Source: Wenzhouxiangella sp. XN201
GTDB taxonomy: Bacteria; Pseudomonadota; Gammaproteobacteria; Xanthomonadales; Wenzhouxiangellaceae
DNA length: 64,000 bases
Direction: 5' to 3'
Assembly (NCBI RefSeq): GCF_011008905.1
Contig: NZ_JAAIVI010000017.1
Coordinates: 1,651,750 to 1,715,749 of the forward strand
The translations under genes and the position numbers were made by a program. This document shows positions 26,541-35,200 of this stretch, piece after piece. Each line of letters begins with the position of its first letter. Positions within the stretch are counted from its first letter, which is position 1. The notes below the pieces were generated by a model. The model had not been told where the DNA came from. It did no database searches and saw only the letters and a program-made list of their open reading frames with translations.

Positions 26541-26566
26541 CCCCGCCGGCCGCGCGGCCGGCGGGG
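26541..26566. terminator. 26-bp perfect GC palindrome between convergent genes
   Basis: The sequence 26541-26566 is its own exact reverse complement (13-bp arms starting CCCCGCCGGCCG). It sits between the convergent lipoprotein and amidohydrolase stops. Neither side has a clear T tract, so if it terminates transcription the mechanism is not a classical intrinsic one. Confidence 0.5.
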
Positions 26567-26576
26567 TCGTCCGGCA

Positions 26577-29500
26577 TCAGTGATGATGCCAGCCGTGCTG
26601 CCGGCCGAGACTCTCGATGTAGTCCATCGTCTCCGGCATCCAGGCATCGCCACCTTCCTGCTCGAAGAACAACGCATCGCGCTCGACCTGCTCGGGGGCG
26701 ACCTGATTCATCGTGGACGCCTCGTAAAGACGGCCATTGAGCATGGTGTAGACCACGTTCTGGCTCTGCTCGATGTCGGCGAGCACATCGCCGTCAACAA
26801 CGATCAGGTCGGCCAGCTTGCCCGACTCGATTGAACCGATGTCGTTTTCCATGCCGAAGTACTCGGCACCGTCGATGGTCGCGCCGCGCAGGGCTTCCCA
26901 GGGCGAGAAGCCGCCCTGCACCATCGCCCACATCTCCCAGTGCGCGCCCAGGCCTGCTAGCTGGCCGTGTGCGCCGATCACCACCGGAATACCCAGTTCG
27001 TTGAAGTCCTTGGCCTGTTCGGCCACGAAAACGTGGTTGTAGTGCTCATCCGGCGCGGTCGGGCGGCGGATCGAGCGCGGGTAGACGATGAACTTCGGCA
27101 CGAAATTCAGCAGGCGTTCGTTCTTCCAGACCTCATAGCGATCGTAGAAGTATTCCTCGCCCATCAGGCCGCCGTAGGCAACGACGAAGGTGGGTGAATA
27201 GACCACTTCGGTCTGGCTCCAGAGCTGGCGAATGTCGTCATAGGCGGTCTTGATCGACAGGCTGTGTTCCAGGCCGGTATGACCGTCGACGATGTGGTTG
27301 AGGTTCTGCTCCAGTCGCATGCCGCCCTCGGGCACCACCATCACATCGAGATTGCGCCCGGCTTCGAGCACTTGCTGGCGCTGGTCGCGTCGGAGATAGT
27401 TGTAGCTCTTGACCGAGATCGCGCCCAGTTCCTTCTGACGACGGACGTGGAATTCAGCGTCCTCGTAAGAACCGACCTTGGCAGTCGCCCCCGGCGCGAG
27501 CGCGCCGTAGAGAATCCGGCCGGTCGACCAGATGCGGGGCGCCAGCACCTTGCCGGCCCGCTGCAACTCGGCCATCGAAAAGATGGCGGCATTGTCGTTG
27601 GAGGGATCGTGAATCGAGGTCACGCCGAAGGCCAGATTGGCCATCTGCGCCCAGTTCTGCTGCGGCGTGAGCTGGCGCGAGCTCATCGGGCCATGGGCAT
27701 GGGCATCGAGCAGTCCGGGCAGAATGGTCTTTCCGGCAACATTGATGGTCTCGAAGCCCGACGGGATATCGATCTCGTCACGGGCGCCCACCGCGCGGAT
27801 GCGATGGCCTTCGACCAGCACCACGCCGTCTTCGATCACTTCCTGCTCTTCGGCCGCATTGCGCATGGTCACGACGCGCGCACCGACCAGGGCGATGCGC
27901 CCGTCGTGACGATCGGACTCGACCTCGAAGCCCAACTCAAGGCCCTCGGTTTCCGGTTCGGGCAATTCCTCGGGCGCCCCTTCGAGGAAGGCGAAGGCGT
28001 CGCTCAATTCGCGCCGGTAGAGCGTGGCCCCGTGCGACCAGCCGATGGCCGAGCTGTCAGCATCGAAATGCAGGTGGTCGCCGGCCCGCGCCGAGACCTG
28101 GCGGACGGGGAACGCCGTCGCATCGCCGCCCAGGGTGATCTTGCCGCCAGCGGGAAAGAACGGTGCGACGTAGGCGTTGTAGTGCTCGGTAAAGGCGACC
28201 CAGCGCCCATCGGGTGAAACCTGGTACTCGGTGATCCACTTGCCCTGCAGATGTTCGCGCGGATCGTTGCCGTCCAGGTTGACACTGCTGAGCGTCAATC
28301 CATCGCCGCTGCCCTGCGAAAACAGCACGCGCTCGCCGTCGGGCGAGAACTGCGGATTGCTGCCGGTTTCGTGCACCCGCCGCATGCCGCCGTCGTCGGC
28401 GTCGGCGACGTAAAGACCGGTGCGCTCGGACCAGGCTGGCGAAGTCAGGTAGCCGCCGGTTGTGCGCACGAACACCACCTGCTCGCCGTTGGAGGAAAAC
28501 GACGGCTCGATGTAGTGACCCGGCTCGTCGGTCAGGGTGCGGGTACGACCCCGTCCAACCGGAGTGATTCGCACCGTACCCAGGTCCTCGTCATGCCAGG
28601 TGGTGTAGACCACCGAACGGCTATCGGGTGAAAAGCGCGGGTAAAACTCCCAGTGTTCGTCCTGATCGGTCAGGCGGCGCCGGGTATCGCCCTCGAAATC
28701 GTGCAGCCAAAGATAGCCCAGGGCCTGGTAAACCGCATAGCGGCCATCCGGGCTGCGTTGCGTCCAGCGCGCCATGCGCACCGGGAAGGTATCCGGCGAG
28801 ACTTCGACCGAGCGCTTGAGCGCCGGATGAATCTGCTTTTCGGCTACCACACGCACATCGATCTGCTCGTGCGAGCCGTCGTTACCGATACGATGGAACT
28901 TGCCACCGGTCCAGACCACGATCGACTCGCCGTCCGGCGTCCAGGAAAAGCCCGGGAAGTTGCCCATGTCGCCGGAGGTTTCCTGCTTGTCGCGCTCGAG
29001 CTGGGTGAACAGGGTGCGCTCGATACCCGACTCCAGATCCTTGACCATCAGGCGCGAGGTCAGCTCGGTGGGATTGCGGCGCACGAAGGCAAGCTGCTCG
29101 CCGTCAGGCGAGAGTACCGGCCGGATCGCACCGCCGGGTCCGGAGACGACGGTTTCGGTTTCACCGGTTTCGCGGTCCAGGCGTCGAATCGCGAAGATGC
29201 CCTGGTTGGCGTCCTTGTTGTATTCCCAGGTCGAGCCGGGCGTCATGTCCTGGCTGAAGTAGACGTAGCGTCCGTCGTTCGAAAACTCCGGCTCGGCAAT
29301 GTTCTTCTGCGAATCTTCGCCGTGCAGGCGATCGACCAGCACCACGCCCTTGCCGCCGCCGCGGTGGTACATCCAGATCGAACCGGCCGGGATGGACCGC
29401 TGCGAGACATAACCCTTGCGGGCGGCGATGTAGTCGCCGTCCGGCGACCAGGCCGGGTTGTGCAGCAGATGCTCGGTTTCGTCCGTGACCTGCGACAGGT

Positions 29501-29891
29501 TGGAGCCGTCAGCATCCATGATCCAGACGTTCTCGGCGCCGTCACGGTCGGAAATGAAAGCGATCTTTTCCCCGTCCGGGCTGTAGCGCGGCTGGAAATT
29601 CCAGGCCAGGTCGCTGGTCAGCGCGCTCGCTTCGCCGCCGCCGATGGGGACGGTGTAGATGTCGCCGAGCATGTGGAAAACCAGCGTTTCACCGTCGGGA
29701 TGGACGTCGACGTCCGACCAGGTCACCTCGTCGGTATCGATGGTAATCGTCTCCCAGTCGCCCGGCGGTTCGGTCACCGACCAGTCGGCGTAAGGACCTT
29801 CCTCGGCTTCGTCACTGTCCCCGTTTTCCTGCGCCGCAAGCGGCAATGCCAGGGTCAACAGGAGCAGTGTCAGTATCAATTTCTGGAGCAT
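26577..29891 (-). CDS. secreted TolB-like propeller / amidohydrolase
   Basis: A 1104-residue protein. The ATG at 29891 gives a signal peptide (MLQKLILTLLLLTLALPLAA, probable cleavage after LAA), so it is exported. Residues about 50-620 are a beta-propeller of PD40/TolB repeats (FQPRYSPDGEKIAFISDRDG, WSPDGDYIAA, FSPDSRSVVYT). Residues about 670-1080 form a metal-dependent amidohydrolase: LPGLLDAHAHG carries the HxH metal site, VDGHTGLEHSL and VIGAHGQLAGLG follow, and the late barrel end IESGKLADLIVVDGD is typical. Homologous tandem architectures are annotated as amidohydrolase or imidazolonepropionase-like; hydrolysis of a cyclic amide or peptide is inferred, substrate unknown. The frame is open to 29957 but that part lies upstream of the signal. 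Confidence 0.88.
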   Translation of the reverse strand: MLQKLILTLLLLTLALPLAAQENGDSDEAEEGPYADWSVTEPPGDWETITIDTDEVTWSDVDVHPDGETLVFHMLGDIYTVPIGGGEASALTSDLAWNFQPRYSPDGEKIAFISDRDGAENVWIMDADGSNLSQVTDETEHLLHNPAWSPDGDYIAARKGYVSQRSIPAGSIWMYHRGGGKGVVLVDRLHGEDSQKNIAEPEFSNDGRYVYFSQDMTPGSTWEYNKDANQGIFAIRRLDRETGETETVVSGPGGAIRPVLSPDGEQLAFVRRNPTELTSRLMVKDLESGIERTLFTQLERDKQETSGDMGNFPGFSWTPDGESIVVWTGGKFHRIGNDGSHEQIDVRVVAEKQIHPALKRSVEVSPDTFPVRMARWTQRSPDGRYAVYQALGYLWLHDFEGDTRRRLTDQDEHWEFYPRFSPDSRSVVYTTWHDEDLGTVRITPVGRGRTRTLTDEPGHYIEPSFSSNGEQVVFVRTTGGYLTSPAWSERTGLYVADADDGGMRRVHETGSNPQFSPDGERVLFSQGSGDGLTLSSVNLDGNDPREHLQGKWITEYQVSPDGRWVAFTEHYNAYVAPFFPAGGKITLGGDATAFPVRQVSARAGDHLHFDADSSAIGWSHGATLYRRELSDAFAFLEGAPEELPEPETEGLELGFEVESDRHDGRIALVGARVVTMRNAAEEQEVIEDGVVLVEGHRIRAVGARDEIDIPSGFETINVAGKTILPGLLDAHAHGPMSSRQLTPQQNWAQMANLAFGVTSIHDPSNDNAAIFSMAELQRAGKVLAPRIWSTGRILYGALAPGATAKVGSYEDAEFHVRRQKELGAISVKSYNYLRRDQRQQVLEAGRNLDVMVVPEGGMRLEQNLNHIVDGHTGLEHSLSIKTAYDDIRQLWSQTEVVYSPTFVVAYGGLMGEEYFYDRYEVWKNERLLNFVPKFIVYPRSIRRPTAPDEHYNHVFVAEQAKDFNELGIPVVIGAHGQLAGLGAHWEMWAMVQGGFSPWEALRGATIDGAEYFGMENDIGSIESGKLADLIVVDGDVLADIEQSQNVVYTMLNGRLYEASTMNQVAPEQVERDALFFEQEGGDAWMPETMDYIESLGRQHGWHHH

Positions 29892-29933
29892 GTATGGCTT
29901 CCTTGGTTTCAAGAGATCAATCAGAAATAATTC

Positions 29934-30011
29934 AACCACGGAAAGCAGCGAATACACGGAAGAATCGATCTCAAAACATTCTCTTCCGTGCTTTCAGTGT
30001 CTTCTGTGGTT
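29934..30011. repeat. inverted repeat of CACGGAARR units
   Basis: Left arm 29934-29963 and right arm 29982-30011 each hold three 9-nt units (left CCACGGAAAG, CAGCGAATA, CACGGAAGA; right their complements). The arms pair at 23 of 30 positions; the outer unit boundaries AACCAC/GTGGTT match. It lies between the amidohydrolase gene and the end of the 5'-nucleotidase gene. Confidence 0.8.
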
Positions 30012-30014
30012 CCT

Positions 30015-30968
30015 TCATTCCTTTCCTTCGCTTACATCCGATGACGGCTCGTTGGCGACGCCGTGCGGCACGTGGCCGGTGGCCACTTCGCGACTGGCCA
30101 GGGAGCAGTGTACCGTCTGATCGTCGAAGAAGATGTCGGCACCGAAGGAACGCAGGTACGGCGCCTTTTCGCGCCCGCCCAGGAACATCGCCTCGTCGAC
30201 GCGGATGCCCCAGGCGCGCAGGGTCATGATCACACGCTTGTGGGCCGGGGCCGATCGGGCCGTAATCAGCGCCGTGCGAATCGGATTCTCCTCCATCGGA
30301 TAGGCCGACTGGATGCGCTGAATGCCCTCGAGCACCGGCTTGAACGGACCGGCGGCCAGCGGGTTCATGGCAGCGCGCTTTTCGCTGTCGGAGAAGGCCT
30401 CCAGGCCGTGTTCCTTGTAGATCCGCTCGGCCTCGTCGGAAAAGATCACCGCGTCGCCGTCGAACGCCAGGCGGAGCTGACTCGAGCGGTTCTCGCGAAT
30501 CGCCGACGGCAGGATGGTGGCAGCGGCGTAGCCGGCCATCAGCACGCGCCGGACATCGTCGTCGTTGGCCGAAAGAAAAAGCTGGGCGCCGGAGGGCTCG
30601 ATATAGTCGGCCGGACTGGCGCCGTTGGTGAACACCGCGCGCTGGATGTCCAGCCCGTAGTGTTCGATCGAGTTGAAGATGCGGAGACCGGAGTCGGCAC
30701 TGTTGCGCGACATCAGCACCACCTCCACGCCGGGGTGGTCCATGCCGTCGTCGTTGAGCCCCAGCAGCTTTTCGGCCAGGTGAAAGGCCACGCCCTTGCC
30801 CAGAATCTCATTCTCGTGCTCGCGCTGATACGCCATGTAGCGCGCCAGACCCTCCTTCTCGAACACCCGGTGCGAGGCATCAAGGTCGAACAGGGCTCGC
30901 GAAGAGATCCCGATGATCAGGGGGCCGGGCTGGTTGGCTTCGGGCGTCGTGTTCGCGTTCTCGGGCAT
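30015..30968 (-). CDS. 5'-nucleotidase (cytosolic NT5C1 type)
   Basis: A 317-residue protein of the 5-nucleotidase family related to eukaryotic NT5C1, which dephosphorylates nucleoside 5'-monophosphates in the cytoplasm. Visible family features are IGISSRALFDLDASH near the N-terminus, VEVVLMSRNSADSGLRIF, LAFDGDAVIFSDEAE (a DxD HAD-like site) and FFDDQ near the end. The frame is open to 31085, but its first 35 codons run through a repeat. The ATG at 30977 sits inside a TATAAT box, so the next ATG at 30968 is preferred. No ribosome-binding site is visible. Confidence 0.85.
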   Translation of the reverse strand: MPENANTTPEANQPGPLIIGISSRALFDLDASHRVFEKEGLARYMAYQREHENEILGKGVAFHLAEKLLGLNDDGMDHPGVEVVLMSRNSADSGLRIFNSIEHYGLDIQRAVFTNGASPADYIEPSGAQLFLSANDDDVRRVLMAGYAAATILPSAIRENRSSQLRLAFDGDAVIFSDEAERIYKEHGLEAFSDSEKRAAMNPLAAGPFKPVLEGIQRIQSAYPMEENPIRTALITARSAPAHKRVIMTLRAWGIRVDEAMFLGGREKAPYLRSFGADIFFDDQTVHCSLASREVATGHVPHGVANEPSSDVSEGKE

Positions 30969-30975
30969 GGGAGGC

Positions 30976-30981
30976 ATTATA
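30976..30981 (-). promoter_or_regulatory. candidate -10 box (TATAAT) for the 5'-nucleotidase gene
   Basis: A perfect TATAAT on the minus strand ends 7 nt before the preferred ATG at 30968, the same spacing seen at dnaE. No -35 is evident. If used, the message would be leaderless or nearly so. Confidence 0.35.
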
Positions 30982-30993
30982 ACGGGCGGGGTG

Positions 30994-31174
30994 TTTGGTT
31001 GGCTGGTTGGCTGGTTGGCTGGTTGTTCTGTCATCCCGGAAAGCGCGCAGCGCTTATCCGGGATCTCGCAACTGTCAGATTGCAATCAGGCTGGCCGTGC
31101 TGATCCTCTACGTGCGAGATCCCGGCTCAGGGCCGGGATGACAAAGCGGGGCTAAGCAAGCAAACCAGCCAACG
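30994..31174. repeat. outer GGTTGGCT-unit arms enclosing a REP doublet
   Basis: Left arm 30994-31025 is four near-copies of GGCTGGTT; right arm 31155-31174 carries the complement (AAACCAGCCAACG). They enclose the REP-like doublet at 31029-31143, so two repeat families are nested in the spacer between nadK and the 5'-nucleotidase gene. Confidence 0.7.
31029..31143. repeat. REP-like doublet, copy 1
   Basis: A 115-bp palindromic doublet that begins TGTCATCCCGGA and ends with the complement CCGGGATGACA. The left half folds as TCCCGGA-AAGCGC-GCA-GCGCTT-A-TCCGGGA. Its inner end CCGGGATCTCGCA (to 31070) is complementary to TGCGAGATCCCGG at 31113-31125. Copy 2 is on the other side of nadK at 31971-32101. 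Confidence 0.85.
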
Positions 31175-31176
31175 CT

Positions 31177-31935
31177 TTACTGGAAAAACTGCTCGGAGAG
31201 GATGCGCTCTTCCAGCGAATGCTCGGGGTCGAACAGGAGCCGGTGGGTGATATGGCGCTGCTGGCGGACATCGACGTGGGTGACGTGGCGAAACTCGTCG
31301 TAGTCGGCGGTGGCGCTGACCGGGCGGCGTTCGGGTTGCAGCACTTCCAGGCGGACCTCGGCCGTGGCGGGCAGGATCGCGCCTTGCCAGCGGCGCGGGC
31401 GAAAGGGGGAGATGGGCGTGAGCACCACGGCTTCGGTACCCAATGGCAGGATCGGGCCGTGCGCGGAGAGATTGTAGGCGGTCGATCCGGCGGCGGTGGC
31501 CAGCAGCACGCCGTCGGCAACCAGCCGTTCGACGCGTTCGCGGCCGTTGACCAGGATGCGGATATGTGCGGCCTGGTTGGTCTGGCGCAGCAATGCGACT
31601 TCGTTGATGGCCACGGCACGATGTGACTCGCCCTGCTCGTTCGTGGCGACCATCTCGAGCGGATTGAGGACGACTTCACGCGCTCCGGCAATACGCTCGG
31701 GCAGGTCGTCCTCGCCAAAGCGGTTCATCAGGAAACCGACCTCGCCCAGTCGCATGCCAAACACCGGCAGGTTGCGGTCGACGTGCTCGTGCAGGGTATG
31801 CAGCATGAAGCCGTCCCCGCCAAGCACCACCAGCACCTCCGCCTCGTCCAACTCGACATCGCCATAGCGCTCCCGCAGCTTCTTCGCCGCGTCCTGCGAG
31901 GCGGGGTGGGCGCTGGCGAGGATCGAAAACTTCAT
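31177..31935 (-). CDS. nadK: NAD kinase
   Basis: A 252-residue cytoplasmic kinase that phosphorylates NAD+ to NADP+. The catalytic motif is VVLGGDGFMLHTLH (GGDG at about 40), followed by GMRLGEVGFLMNRF and the ATAAGSTAYNLSAHGPI stretch that binds NAD. It is at the short end of the family (about 255 residues), similar to alphaproteobacterial forms rather than to the 292-residue E. coli enzyme. Both flanks are REP-like doublets, so it appears to be transcribed alone. Start is the ATG at 31935. Confidence 0.93.
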   Translation of the reverse strand: MKFSILASAHPASQDAAKKLRERYGDVELDEAEVLVVLGGDGFMLHTLHEHVDRNLPVFGMRLGEVGFLMNRFGEDDLPERIAGAREVVLNPLEMVATNEQGESHRAVAINEVALLRQTNQAAHIRILVNGRERVERLVADGVLLATAAGSTAYNLSAHGPILPLGTEAVVLTPISPFRPRRWQGAILPATAEVRLEVLQPERRPVSATADYDEFRHVTHVDVRQQRHITHRLLFDPEHSLEERILSEQFFQ

Positions 31936-31970
31936 CGGAGTCGTTTAGCCGTTTCGTCTATTGGTCGCTT

Positions 31971-32101
31971 TGTCATCCCGGAAACCGCGAAGCGGTTATC
32001 CGGGATCTCGCACCTGACCGATAGCATGGCATATCTCAGGCCGTCCCGAAACTTTGCGTGCGGGGTCCCGGATAATCGCGTTCGCGATTTCCGGGACGAC
32101 A
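31971..32101. repeat. REP-like doublet, copy 2
   Basis: This is the second copy of the doublet at 31029. It starts TGTCATCCCGGAAACCGC, contains the hairpin CCGGA-AACCGC-GAA-GCGGTT-A-TCCGG, passes through GGGATCTCGCA, and ends TTTCCGGGACGACA. The right half has its own hairpin (AATCGCG-TT-CGCGATT). Orientation and spacing of halves match copy 1. Confidence 0.85.
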
Positions 32102-32173
32102 AGGTGTTAGCCAGCCGCTGGGTAACCACCACTCACTCCGCGGCGAAGCCGCCCCGCCGAGGGATCCGCGCCG

Positions 32174-32210
32174 AACTAGCTAACCAGCGAACAAGCCAAC
32201 CAGCAAACGT
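32174..32210. repeat. AACCAGC-unit array next to the NAD-GDH stop
   Basis: Four near-copies of an 8-nt unit (CTAACCAG, CGAACAAG, CCAACCAG, CAAACG). This is the complement of the GGTTGGCT arms seen at 11036 and 30994. It abuts the stop codon of the downstream gene. A facing arm is only faint (about 31941-31968). The intervening 32102-32173 shows nothing recognisable. Confidence 0.6.
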
Positions 32211-35200
32211 TTACTCGGAAGTCGCATGCAGCAACTGGCCGAGTCCATTGACCGCCACCTGCAGCGTCGGGTAGTCGCGCGATGCCGTGTTGCGCATCTC
32301 CTCGAGCATCAGGCTGATGCGCTCGACCGCCTCGTGGTGACTCGCCATCCAGGTCTTGACCGGCTCCTTTTCCCCGGCAGTCTCGCGCAGGATACGGCGG
32401 GTCAGGTCGCGGTGGTGGCGGTAGAGATCGTCGCGCAGGTGGCCGCGGGCATGGGCGTGCCACTGTCGTTCGACCGACAGATCCTCGATCTGCGCACGCA
32501 GCCACTTCAGGCAAAGGAAATCGAACAGGCGGAAGTACACGCGGGCAACTTCCTCGACTTCCATGTCCTGCATGCGCGCCTCGTCGACGATATCCAGCGC
32601 CGAGTAGACGAAGCGCAGACCAGCCACTTCGCGTGCCACGTCCTCGGTGAACCCGGCCTCGACCAGCTCGGCCTGGCGCGAATCCAGCGCTTCCTTGAGC
32701 TCACCGTGCAGCATGTCGGGCAACACTTCGAGGTAGCGGCGAATACCCGGCGCGAATCGCTCGACCTTGCTGGAAATGTCGATGGCGTAACCTCCAGGCA
32801 GCGTAATCAGCCGGCGCGTGACCTGGCGGAGCAGATTCCACATTTCCAGCTGTGCCTCGAGCTGCAGCCGCGCCGGCACCTGGTTGTCGAGCGACTCGAT
32901 CTTCTGCCAGAAATCGCGTGCGGCAAAGATTTCTCGCGCCACCGTATAGGCCTTGGCCACCATGGCTGAATTGGCGCCGGTATCCTCGCGGATACGCATC
33001 ACGAAAGGCGCGCCCATGCGGTTGACGATGCTGTTGGTGACCCGGGTGGCGATGATCTCGCGCCACAGGCGGTGGTCCGGCATCAATTCGCCGAAGCGCT
33101 CGCGAAGCGGCGTCGGAAAATAGTCCTTGAGCTCGGCCGAGAGGTAGGGGTCCTCGGGCACGTCGGAGTCGAGCAGATCCTGGTAAAGCGTGATCTTGCT
33201 GTAGGACAAGAGCAGCGACAGCTCCGGCCGGGTCAGGCCCTGGCCACGGGCGACGCGTTCGCGCAGTTCCTCGTCATCGGGCAAATGCTCGAGATCGCGA
33301 TCGATGATGTCCTGGTGCTCGAGTACGGCGATGAAATGCGCCTCGGCCCCCAGGCGGTCGCTGGTGATCGACTCCATCATGCTCAGTGCCTGGTTCTGCA
33401 GGTAGTTCGATCTCAGCACCAGGTCGCTGACCTCGTCGGTCATCTCCGCCAGCAGTTCATTGCGTTCGTCCAGCTCGATCAGATCGCGCTCGACCGCCTC
33501 GTTGAGCAGGATCTTGATGTTGACCTCGTGGTCGGAACAGTCAACGCCGGCGGAGTTGTCGATGAAATCGGTGTTGATACGACCGTCGACCATGGCGTAC
33601 TCGATGCGTCCAAGCTGGGTCAGGCCCAGGTTACCGCCCTCACCGACCACACGCGCGCCGATCTCACGGCCATTGATGCGCACCAGGTTGTTGGCCAGGT
33701 CGCCGACGTCGGAATGCGCCTCGCGCTCGCCCTTGACGTAAGTACCGATACCGCCGTTCCACAGCAGGTCGGCCGGTGCCTTGAGCATGGCCTTGATCAG
33801 ATCATGCGGCGCCAGCGCCGTCTCCTCGATTCCCAGCCACTCGCGCACCTCCTCGGAGAGCTCGATCGACTTGGCCTGACGCGAGAACACGCCGCCGCCT
33901 TTCGAAATCAGCTTTTCGTCGTAGTCGGCCCAGGTCGAGCGCGGCAGTTCGAACAGGCGCTTGCGTTCCTCGAAGCTCTTCGCCGCGTCCGGCTCCGGGT
34001 CGAGGAAGATATGCATGTGGTTGAAGGCGGCCTTGAGCCGGATGTGTTCGGACAGCAGCATGCCGTTGCCGAACACATCGCCGGCCATGTCGCCGATGCC
34101 GACCACGGTGAAGTCCTCGTTCTGGGTATCCAGGCCCAGTTCGCGGAAATGGCGTTTGACCGACTCCCAGGCGCCCTTGGCGGTAATGCCCATCTTCTTG
34201 TGGTCGTAGCCGTTGGAACCGCCCGAGGCAAAGGCATCGCCCAGCCAGAAGCCGTGCTCGGCCGAGATCGCATTGGCGATATCGGAAAAGGTCGCTGTAC
34301 CCTTGTCGGCGGCCACCACCAGGTAGGGATCGTCGTCGTCGTGGCGCACCACCTCGCGCGGTGGCAACAGCTCATCGCCGTTGAGGTTGTCGGTGATGTC
34401 GAGCAGGCCGTTGATGAAGCTTCGGTAGCAGTACACCACTTCGGCCATGACGGCGTCACGGTCATCGCCCTCGGGCAGCTGCTTGGCGACGAAACCGCCC
34501 TTGGCGCCGACCGGCACGATCATGGTGTTCTTCACGCTCTGGGCGCGCATCAGGCCGAGCACCTCGGTGCGGAAATCCTCACGCCGATCGGACCAGCGCA
34601 GGCCGCCGCGGGCCACCGGACCGCCGCGCAGGTGGATCCCTTCAACCCGTGGCGAGTACACCCAGATCTCGCGCCAGGGGCGCGGCTGCGGCAACTCCGG
34701 CACGATCGAGGAGTCCAGTTTGAAGCTGGCATATTCATGCCACTCGCCCCGCGCGTCGCGCTGGTAGACGTTGGTTCGCAGCATTGAGCGAATCAGATCG
34801 TAGAAGGCCCGCAGGATGCGATCCTGGTCGGCGGAACTGACACTGTCGACCGCACGCAGGATGGCCTTGCGGACGACCATGGCGCCGCGATCGGGCTGGT
34901 CGGCGCCACGGGCCTTGCAGACGTTGCCCAGGTATTCATGGAGCACCTCGTCGTCGTATGTCTCTGCAAGCTCCTCGCAGACTTCCCGCAGGCGCTTGCT
35001 GGCAGCCGCGTGCTGCTGCTTGCCGCCGGTCTCGCGCGACGGATCGAAGCGCAACTCGAAATATTCAACCAGCAGCCGGGCGACCAGCGGCCAGGTGGCC
35101 AGGGTCTGCTCCATGTAGTTCTGCGAGAACGGCATGCCCGTCTGCAACAGGTACTTGGAGCAGGCGCGCAGCAGGTTGACCTGGCGCCAATCCAGACCGG

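Noticed and set aside
33072-34787. Long plus-strand frame (571 codons) opposite the NAD-glutamate dehydrogenase
   Set aside because: Antisense shadow of a strongly conserved gene; composition is His/Gln-rich and without domain features.
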